From Elephas maximus indicus (Eukaryota; Chordata; Mammalia; Proboscidea; Elephantidae), in assembly GCF_024166365.1 (NCBI RefSeq), contig NC_064831.1, positions 86,006,268-86,070,267 on the forward strand: a DNA stretch of 64,000 bases, in the 5' to 3' direction. Below, in pieces: positions 44,735 to 53,515 of this stretch. A program made the translations under genes and the position numbers. Positions within the stretch are counted from its first letter, which is position 1, and each line of letters starts with the position of its first letter. A model generated the notes under the pieces. It worked only from the letters and a program-made list of their open reading frames with translations. It ran no database searches and had not been told where the DNA came from.

Positions 44735-45254
44735 ATTTTGAAAACATTGTACCATGAACATTTCCTCCTGGCAATAAATAATCATCAAAAGCATGATCCA
44801 AATGATTCTGTGATGTAACATAACTTATTTAAACAGCTCATGGTTTCTGGACAACACTTTTGAACTTAATTCTCACATATTCATGAGATATATTTTTAGC
44901 TGTGGTTTACAACAACCAGGATTTTAGTTTACAGCAGCCTCATATATGTGCCTCCCTAATTTGGGTTTTGGGTTTGGAGTGAGGCTGTGCCATTGCTGAG
45001 AAGGGAAATGGCCAGCTGGATGTGGCCCTATGGTAGAATTGGAAGAGACTGTGCTCTGTACTCAGAGACCCCATGTTATGGTCCATACCCTCCCCCTGAC
45101 TTTTGAAATAAGCCATTCTGAGTCTCTAATTGGGACGTTCTGAGTCTCTTATATGTACATTACAGATGGAAAAACCTGCCTGATAAGAATAATGTGAGAA
45201 ATTGTTATTAAACCTGAATGCCTTAAAATACCAGTTTTTTTTGAGGACATTTGG
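44735..45254. other. unique sequence, no gene seen
   Basis: No recognised element. Confidence 0.5.
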
Positions 45255-45590
45255 ACTGGTAACAGTATGCAATTAGGAGAAGGGAGATGAGTCTGAAAGA
45301 CTATTCCAGAAATTACTGCAGCTATATAGGCATAAAGTAGTGCAGACTTGAAGTAGCCGGAACAAATTTGGCATAAAAGGGGTTGATAGATATGAAAGAA
45401 CACTGTATGGGGCTCAGTGATTTGTTGAATAGAACATAAAGTGTGGGAATGAAGGAAAGGGTCAGAGAGTACTTCTGGGTTTTGGGTTTAGGTATTTTAA
45501 AAAAGCGATCTTGACAGATATGGATACATGGGAAGGGTAAAAGGAGTTAGGAAGGCAAATAATGACAAACAAGAAGTTAGCTGTTCGTTC
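45255..45590 (+). repeat. old mammalian interspersed repeat, family not named, left part
   Basis: AAATTACTGCAGCTATATAG, GGAATGAAGGAAAGGGTCAG, GCGATCTTGACAGATATGG and AGGAGTTAGGAAGGCAAATA. Appears to resume at 46315 beyond the MaLR insertion. Confidence 0.5.
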
Positions 45591-45929
45591 AAATAAATTG
45601 ATGAGTTACAATGTAATGTGTATTGGTCTCCTAGGGCTATGGTAACAAAACACCATCAAAGTGGGTGGCTGGAAAGGGGATAAATGTATTGTCTCACATT
45701 TCTGGAAGCTAAAAGTCCAAATCAGGGTATTAGCCATGTTGATTCCTTCTGAGGGCTCTGACATGAACAGGTCCATGCCTTTCTCCTGGCTTCTCATAGC
45801 TCTAGGGTCTCCTTAGTTTGAACCTTCAGTGTCACATGGCATCCTTCTTCTGTCTCTGTGTATCTTCTCTTTATAAGGACCAGTCATATAGGATTATTAA
45901 CCACATTGCTCCAGTATGAGCTCATGTTA

Positions 45930-46112
45930 GTCTATAACCAAACCAAACCCATTGCCATCAAGTTGATTTTGACTCACAGTGACCCTATACGACAGAATAG
46001 AACTGCTCCATAGAGTTTCTAAGAAGCAGCTGGTGGATTCGAACTATTGACTTGAGTTAGCAGCCGTAGCTCACTGTAGCTCTTAACCACTGTGCCACTA
46101 AGACTTTAAGAA
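45930..46112 (-). repeat. AfroSINE part of tRNA-Val/AfroSINE chimera
   Basis: Antisense AfroSINE from the CCAAACCAAACCCATTGCCA tail to the GTGCCACTAAGACTTTAAG head. A 14-bp internal duplication (GAGCTACAGT/GAGCTACGG, read in the sense direction) lies in the head. Together with the tRNA-Val piece at 46113-46185 it is bracketed by identical ATGTTA at 45924-45929 and 46191-46196. Confidence 0.9.
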
Positions 46113-46185
46113 TGTTTTCACATGGTTTCGAACCAGGAGCTTTTCATGTGTTAGGTGAACGTGATAATCACTACACTATGGAAGC
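46113..46185 (-). pseudogene. tRNA-Val(AAC) pseudogene fused to AfroSINE
   Basis: The 73-nt minus-strand segment aligns end to end with mammalian tRNA-Val(AAC), about 59 of 73 identical by hand count. Shared blocks are TAGTGTAGTG (D-arm/A-box), TTATCACGTTCACCTAACAC with anticodon AAC, and GGTTCGAAACC (T-arm/B-box). Most differences are G-to-A or C-to-T, several at former CpGs. The acceptor, anticodon and T stems each contain mismatches, so a functional tRNA is unlikely. It lies 5' of, and in the same orientation as, the adjoining AfroSINE. Confidence 0.85.
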
Positions 46186-46314
46186 AGACTATGTTAACCT
46201 ACCTGATAATATTTCCAAAGGCCCTATTTCCAAACAAGGTCAAGTTTACAGGTACAGAGGTTAAGACCTCAATGTATCTTCTGGGGGAATGCAATTCAAA
46301 CATAATATGATGCA

Positions 46315-46680
46315 AAGTTTCTTCAGATATTTCAGCTCTAAAGTAAAAGGAATATGACTATTTTGAATGAAGAAACTGGGGATTCAAGGGTCTGGCATTT
46401 TAGACATCTAATAGCAGGATTCTAATCGCCATCAGATTTAAAATGACTAGGCTTAAAGCAGGCTCATAGCTGTGGAAATAGAAATAAGTGGATTTGAAGA
46501 AGCCACAGAAGAACAAAGAAATGGACTAGCTGAGGCCTTTAAAGGGAAAAGTGTAATATAAGATAATTCAAAAGTTTTGAATACAGGAGTTGGGTTATAG
46601 GACCATAGACAAAGTGGAGAAAATGGAAGAGGAGACTTAGACATTTTTATTATGGGACTGAATTCATTCAAAGTCACTTA
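46315..46680 (+). repeat. old mammalian interspersed repeat, family not named, right part
   Basis: TCTGGCATTTTAGACATCTA, ATAAGTGGATTTGAAGAAGC and AACAAAGAAATGGACTAGC continue the family of 45255-45590. Confidence 0.45.
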
Positions 46681-46739
46681 GATTGTAATAATGAGGTTCA
46701 TTTAAGACCCGGGACTTGCTGAAATAATATGGTTAAAGC

Positions 46740-47110
46740 CATGAGACATTAAGATTGTACTTGCCATAACAGAACCCGTTTGGACTATTATTAATCTAAT
46801 CTCATAAACGCACGTAATACCCAAGCAAGTAAACCAAAGCTTTGAATTTGGTTTACACTTAGAGTAAGAATATCTCATGGGCTTTTCACCGGGATTCTCT
46901 GTACCATTAAGCAATTACTAGTGGGTGAACACTAGCCCACATGTCGCTATTTCTGGTTAGGGGATTTTCTTGCCTGCCTAACTAAATCTTCCAATTAAAT
47001 GCAATGATACTACGTTCATTTCGGTTCTCCATTTGCAGTGTCTGGTGGAAAGTAGTGTTACTTTAAAGTAAACAGTTTTAGGAACTATTGAACCACACAC
47101 ATACATTCCA
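46740..47110. promoter_or_regulatory. candidate conserved non-coding element
   Basis: Repeat-free with GACTATTATTAATCTAATCT near 46782, CATTAAGCAATTACTAG near 46903, CTTCCAATTAAATGC near 46988 and retained CpGs. Weaker than the blocks at 30940 and 41080. Confidence 0.3.
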
Positions 47111-47298
47111 CCAGTGGCGAGGTACCATTGTGTAACAAACAAACATTAAAACCTGGAGACAGAGAGGTCTTTCATATTGATACACTAGCAACATCTGTAT
47201 TAACAAAGATAGCTCAAACACTTTCCAAGTAGCCCTTCTCTTTCATCTCTGTTAATTTCACCAATAGTTATATTTAAGTTTGTTCTATTTAAAATTTT

Positions 47299-47450
47299 GG
47301 AGCCCTGGTGGCACAGTAGTTAAGAGCTTGGCTACTAACCAAAAGGTCAGCAGTTTGAATCCACCAGGTGCTTCTTGGAAACCCTATTAGGCAATCGTAC
47401 TCTGTCCTATAGGGACGCTATGAGTCGGAACTGACTTCACGGCAATGGGT
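47299..47450 (+). repeat. AfroSINE with target duplication
   Basis: GGAGCCCTGGTGGCACAGTA to CTTCACGGCAATGGGT. TATTTAAAATTTT (47286-47298) and TATTTAAAGTTTT (47451-47463) form the duplication. Confidence 0.96.
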
Positions 47451-47554
47451 TATTTAAAGTTTTATTTTAACTTGAAGCCAAAGCCAAGACAAAGCAACAT
47501 AACTATAGTCCTTTCTATTGTATTTACCATACAGTGAAAAATTCTAAACAAAAC

Positions 47555-47620
47555 TGTGATGATGATGATGATGATAACTACCATAGTAATAATAATTATC
47601 ATCATCATTATTATTATTAC
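47555..47620. repeat. GAT/ATC trinucleotide hairpin
   Basis: (GAT)n at 47558-47576 faces (ATC)n at 47597-47607 across a short spacer, so one strand can fold into a near-perfect stem of about 13 bp. (ATT)n follows. Confidence 0.85.
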
Positions 47621-47844
47621 GCTTATGTGAAGAGCAGAAAATATAACTGGATTTTTCTTCAATCCACATAGATTAATGCCTAAAAATTATTATACTTAGT
47701 GGTAGAACCAATTTTTGAATCATTATTGATCATTTGCAGTAAGAATTTTTATACCATAAAATTACGACAGTAAGTAGGATCAACGAACAACGTTTCCTCA
47801 GATTTCAGAAAATCAGTACTGCGAGATGATCTCTGAAACACAGG

Positions 47845-48055
47845 CTAGTGGTTAAGCACGCAGACTAAACCATACACATCAGAGTTCATGACATTGTTTC
47901 AGCACACACCAACACTGTGACCGTGGAAAATTTACTTAGATTGTCATTGTCTCAAATTTCTCTGTAAAAAGTGTACAAAAATAATACCACGCAGAGTAGC
48001 TGTGAGAGTTAGTCTATATTTAAGAGGTTACCACATTAGTTTTGTCATTTATAAG
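47845..48055 (+). repeat. MIR SINE
   Basis: CTAGTGGTTAAGCACGCAGA, ACTGTGACCGTGGAAAATTT, AATAATACCACGCAGAGTAG and TGTGAGAGTTAGTC in sense order. Confidence 0.8.
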
Positions 48056-48310
48056 TACTTTAAAAAAAAAAACCAAGGACTATACTAATGGAAAGAGATA
48101 ATGAATATATAAATATTCAAGAGGATTTAGATGAAATCACAGATTTCTTGGTTTGTTTTACTAGAATGGAGGTAAGGATATTTCTAGATTATAATGATAA
48201 AATTACGGAAGCTACTGCACTCGCCAAGAAAATGCCTCATGGCGTTACAACCTGAGATGTACGATCCATGTGAAGACCCACTGATCCTATCCAGAAGGAC
48301 CTGTCTTAAG

Positions 48311-48775
48311 TAGGAGTTGTTATTTTTAGCTGGCCTGTAGTCTACTCCAACTCATGAAAACCTTAGGTACCACAGAATGAAACATTAGCTGACCCTGTGT
48401 CATCCTCACAATCACCAGCGTGCTCAAGTCCGTTGGTGTGGCTATGGTGCCAGTCTATCTCACAGAGTCTCCCACGTCCTTCTTGACCCTCTAGCTTACC
48501 CAACGTGATGTCCTCCTCTAACAATTGACCTCTCCTGATAATGCGTCCAAAGCAAGTGTGTCGGACAATGTTCTGGTTTGTTCCATAAGACTTTCGTTGG
48601 CTAATTTTTCAAAGTAGATTACCAGGCCTTTCTTCCTTGCCTGTCTTAGTCTGGATGCTCTGCTAAAACCTGTCCACAACGGGTAGCCCCACTTGTGTTT
48701 GAAATAACGGTGGCATAGCTTTCAGTATGATAGCAATACGCAAGCCACTACAGTAGACAAACTGACAGATGGTTA
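48311..48775 (-). mobile_element. RTE-tailed non-autonomous element
   Basis: On the minus strand the 3' half (ATTATCAGGAGAGGTCAATT, GGACATCACGTTGGGTAAGC, TAGAGGGTCAAGAAGGACGT, GATTGTGAGGATGACACAGG, ending CAGCTAAAAATAACAAC) parallels the RTE 3' end at 44480-44720. The 5' half (AGTGGCTTGCGTATTGCTAT, GAGCATCCAGACTAAGACAG, AAGAAAGGCCTGGTAATCTA) is shared with the tRNA-Gly SINE body. It has no ORF and depends on RTE enzymes. Confidence 0.7.
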
Positions 48776-48779
48776 GGGG

Positions 48780-49094
48780 CTAAGGTATATGTAGAAGGAT
48801 TTATTCATTAAAATTTGAATTGAACGAGTATATAACGTTTTTATATGTGGAAAAAAGTCCTCATCACTCACAGCCCTTAGAATGTTAAGTGTCTCCAAAA
48901 TTTTCTCTTGTTTTAAATGGACAGAAATACTTTTCTCTTGTGTGACTCCTAACCTAACAATTTAACAATACCAGGAGTGTCAGGGCAAAATTTGATATTC
49001 CTTTTTTTTTTTTTTTTAAGGTCTGCTCTGTTTCCACTATACCACACTATCGATTTGTTTTGATTATATCATAAATATTATTTAATCATTTTGT
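48780..49094. other. unique sequence with T16 tract, no gene seen
   Basis: No recognised element. Confidence 0.5.
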
Positions 49095-49365
49095 GTGTGT
49101 GTGTGTGTGCTTTAGGTGCAAGTTTACAGAGCAAATTAGTTTCTCATTAAACAATTAATACACAAATTGTTTTGGAGCATTGGTTGCCAACCCTGCAATA
49201 CTTCGACAGGCTCCCCTTCTCCAACCTGGGTTCCCTGCTTCTATTCATCCAGTTTTCCTGTCCTTTCCTGCCTTCTTGTCTTTGCTTTTAATGTGCCCAT
49301 TAATCTCACATACATGATTGAACTATGAAGCAAGTTCCTCGCATATGTTATTGTTGGCCCTATAG
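49095..49365 (-). mobile_element. L1 3'UTR fragment with TG repeat at its tail
   Basis: Antisense: (TG)n in place of poly-T, then CTTTAGGTGCAAGTTTACAG, TCTCATTAAACAATTAATAC, TTGGAGCATTGGTTGCCAAC and TTCCTGCCTTCTTGTCTTTG. Homologous to 28454-28700. Confidence 0.85.
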
Positions 49366-50580
49366 GATATTTGTAATTCTTGATGATCTTGACAATGTCA
49401 TATCTTGCTTGTTAAAAATCAAATATAATCCTAATTCTTTATTGTTGACTATCTAAATCCTCCAGAATTCCATATTAGTCTACCACTTTCTCTATTAATT
49501 TACCTCTAAGAGACACTATTTTTGCCATAAAATGAAGACAGAGAGTGTGTGAGAGAGAAACAGACAGAAAGATGGACAGAAAGAAGGGAAAGCAGAGGAT
49601 GATGGGCAGAGAAGGGGGGCCATGGGAAGAAAGAAAGAAAAGTTTCAACCAAAAATAAAATTTTTTTTCAAGTCCCCAGATCGTCTTTCTTACAGTGAAA
49701 TATACTGATTGGACATGCCAAACTAATACAATTAATCCCAATTAACTCATACTTTTGAGCTCCTTCCTTTTCCTAGGGAGAATTTAGTACTGGAAAGTTT
49801 AAATTTCCTGAGGTCTTCACTGTGCTCTATAACATTTTTTAATTTAATCTTTTCAAAGCCAAGAGTGATGTGTAGTGACAAAAGTTTTGGGGGTTTAATA
49901 AGATAAGAGGAACACTATTTCCCATTATGAAATGTTGTAACTGTTTGTTACCACTTCTTTCCCAAACTAAAAGCCTTATTCTTTCTCGTAGAACCTGGCC
50001 AGAAGGGGAAACCCCAAGGCCCAAGTCCTGGCCTGCAGAAGCATTAGGCATTGACCTCATGGCTCCCTAATAGATCTGCAAAGTGCTTTGTTCCTGGAAA
50101 TCAACTGATGAGTAGTTCAAGGCTATTGGATATCTTGTTAGAGCAGCAGAAGTGCCACAAAATGAACTAATACCTCCCTGCAGAACTGCTGTATCACATG
50201 CTGCTGAGAACATTCAGAACTTTCAACAAAGTCCTGCTATGATTCCAGGTAGCCATGGTTAAGTCTGTACATGGGGTTAAATGAGAAATACAAGCCTGTT
50301 AAATGTCTTTTGAGAGCAATCAAGCTCTGGGCATAAGCGGGGGAAGGAGGGGCTCTCTCTAACTTCCAACCTTTCCAATTGTACCACAAACAGAGGAAGT
50401 AATGTATGGAGGGACTCAGGCACTAACTTCCCTGCAGCCTTAAGCCTTAGACAAGACCACTGACCCTCTCTACCTTAGCTGCCACTGGGACTCCCTTCTA
50501 TTATGGAGTTTGCTGTGATAGGTCATTAGCTAAGGAAAACAGTACATTTGTTTTAAGTGTATAGTCCCCTAACAACATTA
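49366..50580. other. unique sequence, no gene seen
   Basis: AT-motif patches near 49720-49745 could be regulatory. No ORF of note. Confidence 0.45.
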
Positions 50581-50642
50581 TCTGCCTGCCCGCCCGCCCG
50601 CCCACCTTCCTGCCTGCCTGCCTGCCTATCTATGTATCTATC
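50581..50642. repeat. compound tetranucleotide microsatellite
   Basis: TGCC units, then CGCC units, again TGCC units, then TATC units. Confidence 0.95.
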
Positions 50643-51238
50643 AAAAGCAACATAATATCTTCCTGGCTTTTTAAAATGTGTTTGTTGATAGTATCTACAC
50701 TTATTTTCTTTTTCTTTGTCACTTTTGGAGATCATCAGACTTTGGATTTTTCGCATTCCTTTAAATATTCCTCCACCAATACAATAATTACTCCATGTAT
50801 CTCTCCTAAACTGTCTTTTTAAAACAGCTTTATTATTTTTAAAAAACAGATATAATTGACCTAAAATAAAATGCAAATAGTTAAAGTGCCCATTTCCATA
50901 CATTTTTGACATACGTATATACTCATAAACTCATAAAATTAACACAGCAATCAAGGTGGTAAATATATTTCAGTCACTACCCAGAGCTGACTTGTTTCCC
51001 TTTGAAATTCTTCCTTTCAGACCCTCCCTACCCACCTCCCATCCTCAAGCAACAACTGATTTGCTTTTTGTTGCTATTGGTTAATTTGCATTTTCTATTA
51101 GTTTATGTAAATAAAAGCATTCGATATGCACTCTTTTTTCTCTGGAGTTTTTCATTCAGCACACTTACTTTGAGATTTATCCATGTTGTTGCATGTATCA
51201 AGAGTTCATTCCTTTTTTTATGGAATGCTAATCCATTG

Positions 51239-51390
51239 GAAACCCTGGTGGCATAGTCGTTAAGTGCTATGGCTGTTAACCAAAAGGTCAGCAGTTCGAA
51301 TCTGCCAGGTGCTCCTTGGAAACTCTATGGGGCAGTTCTACTCTGTCCTATAGAGTCGCTATGAGTCGGAATCGACTCGACGACACTGGG
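51239..51390 (+). repeat. AfroSINE, young subfamily, perfect 10-bp duplication
   Basis: Intact from GAAACCCTGGTGGCATAGTC to CGACTCGACGACACTGGG. Flanked by identical TAATCCATTG at 51229-51238 and 51391-51400. Inserted in the old L1. Confidence 0.98.
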
Positions 51391-53082
51391 TAATCCATTG
51401 TATGGATATACCAAAATGTATTCATTCAATTCCATACTGATGGACACGGGTTGTTTCCAGGTTTGGGCTATTACAAGCAAAGTTGCTATGAACATTTGCA
51501 GTCAACTATTTCTACAGACATAGGCTTTTATTTTTCTTATATAAGTATCTAAGAGTGGAATGGCTGTATCATATAACAGGCAAATGTTTAGCTTTTTAAG
51601 AAAATTCCAAACTGTTTCCAAGTGGTTGTACTATTTTACACTCACACCAGCAAGGTATGAAAGTTTCAGTTCGTCCACATCCTAGGATCTATTTCTTTGG
51701 TCAATTTTTTATTTGTTTGTTTTAAAGTTTAGACATTGAATATTGAATAAGTATATCTTGGTGATATAACATTGTGGTTTTAATTTCATTTCTGTAATGA
51801 CTAATGATGTTGAACTTTTTTTTTCATGTACTTCTTTGCCATCTGTATGTTTTCTTTGAAGTTTTTTTTTTTTAATTCTTTGGTTCATTTAAAAAAAATT
51901 CTTCTTATTATGAAGTTTGAAAGTTCTTTATATGTTCTGTACACAAATCCTTTGCTTTGCAAGTAATTTTCTTCTGCTATGGCTTGTTTATTCAATCTCT
52001 TAGCAGTGTGTTTAGAAGAACACAAGTTTTAAATTTTGATGAAGTTCAACTATTACTTTTTTCTTTTATGACTCATGCTTCTGTTGTCACATCTAAGGAA
52101 ATTTTTGCTTAACCCAAGATCACAAAGTTTTTCTCTTTTGCTTTCCTCTTGAAGGTTTGTAGCTTTAGGCTTTACGTTTAGTTAATACTGAGTTAATTTT
52201 TAATGGTGGGAGATACGGTCAAAGTTTTTGTCATTGTTGTTATTGTTATTTGTTTTTGCATAGGGATATACAATTGTTCTACCATTTAGGGCTACAAATT
52301 TATCCCCAAGCACTGCTTTTGTGACATCCCACAAGTTCTAATATTTAGTATTTTCAATTTAATTCAGTTCAAAATGCTTTCTAATTTTCTTTTGATTTCT
52401 TCTTTGACTCATGGATTATTTACAAGTGCATTGCTTAGTTCCTAAATATCTTTCATTTATTGATTCGTATTTTAATTCCACTGTGCTCAGAGAACATACA
52501 TTATATGACTTGAACCTGTTTTAATTTATTGGGGGTTCTTTTATGGCCTAGAATAAGGTCTATCTTGGTAAACGTTCCATACACACTTGGAAAAAAATGT
52601 GCATTCTGCTACTGTTGGTTGTAGTTTTCTTTTAAAGTCGTGAATACTGTTGTTCACTCTTTTATATCCTTCCTCATTTTCTGTCTTCTTGTTTTTTCAA
52701 TTCTTGAAAGAGGAGTATCATATCCTCCAACTGCGTTGGTTATTATTCCTTGCAACTCTTAGCAGTTTTTTTTTTTTTTTTTCCAATCCCTGTTATTAGG
52801 TGATTAATTGAATCTCTTGTTATGAAATGAACTTCTTTATTCCTAGTAATATTCTTTGCTCTAAAATCTACTTTGTATGATACTAATTTAGCTACTCCAG
52901 CCTTCTTTTGAATAGTGTTAGCATGTCTTTCTCTATCCTTTTACTTTTAACATATTTCTGACTTTATAATAAACTGCAGTTCTTAAAGGCAATGTATTGT
53001 TCAGTACTGCTTTTTTTTTTTTAATCCAATCTGACAATCTTTGCATTTTAATGGAGTATTTTATACCATTTATATGTAATGT

Positions 53083-53251
53083 GGAAACCCTGGTGGCATA
53101 GTGGTTAAGTGCCACAGCTGCTAACCAAAGGGTCAGCAGTTCAAATCTGCCAGGCGCTCCTTGGAAACTCTATGGGGCAGTTCTACTCTGTCCTGTAGGG
53201 ACACTATGAGTCGGAAATGACTTGACGGCACTGGGTTAGGTTTTTTTTTGG
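53083..53251 (+). repeat. AfroSINE, young subfamily, with duplication
   Basis: GGAAACCCTGGTGGCATAGT to CTTGACGGCACTGGGTTAGG plus T9. ATATGTAATGT (53072-53082) and ATATGTGATGT (53252-53262) flank it. Confidence 0.97.
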
Positions 53252-53515
53252 ATATGTGATGTGTTTATTCATCTGGTTTCTACTAGGTTTTTTATTTTTA
53301 TCTCATCTTTTGCTTTTTCTCTTTTCCTCCTTTTTTGCTTTATTTTGGATTAATTAGATATTTTTATGATTCCATTTTATCTTCTTCGTTGGCTTTCTAG
53401 CTATAGCTCTGTTTTCTTATTTTAGTGGTTGATTTAGGGATCATAGCATATACGCTCAACTTGAAGTTGTCTCTCAGCTCACTGAATTTTTTTATTTTTA
53501 AAAATTGTTTTTTCC

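Larger units (their letters stand above)
45619..46306 (-). repeat. MaLR (MLT1-type) solo LTR, split by a SINE chimera
   Basis: Antisense copy: TGTATTGGTCTCCTAGGGCT, TCTCACATTTCTGGAAGCTA, TTCTCTTTATAAGGACCAGT, then beyond the insertion at 45930-46190 TTTCCAAAGGCCCTATTTCC and GGGGGAATGCAATTCAAACA. Confidence 0.82.
50820..53515 (-). mobile_element. old L1M, antisense: host of later insertions (part 1)
   Basis: The 3'UTR side is left: CAGCTTTATTATTTTTAAAA, ATAATTGACCTAAAATAAAA. Decayed ORF2 C-terminus follows (GAGATTTATCCATGTTGTTG, ACACTCACACCAGCAAGGTA) and then upstream regions (CATCCCACAAGTTCTAATAT, ATCCAATCTGACAATCTTTG, ATTTTAGTGGTTGATTTAGG). Old and full of stops. The same element resumes at 57246 and 59092 beyond younger insertions. 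Confidence 0.8.

Noticed and set aside
46113-46185. functional tRNA-Val gene
   Set aside because: The anticodon AAC and both promoter boxes are readable, but acceptor, anticodon and T stems have mismatches with CpG-type decay, and it sits inside a SINE insertion in an LTR.
50581-50642. CRISPR-like array
   Set aside because: It is a tetranucleotide microsatellite; the genome is mammalian and no spacer/repeat pattern exists anywhere in the window.
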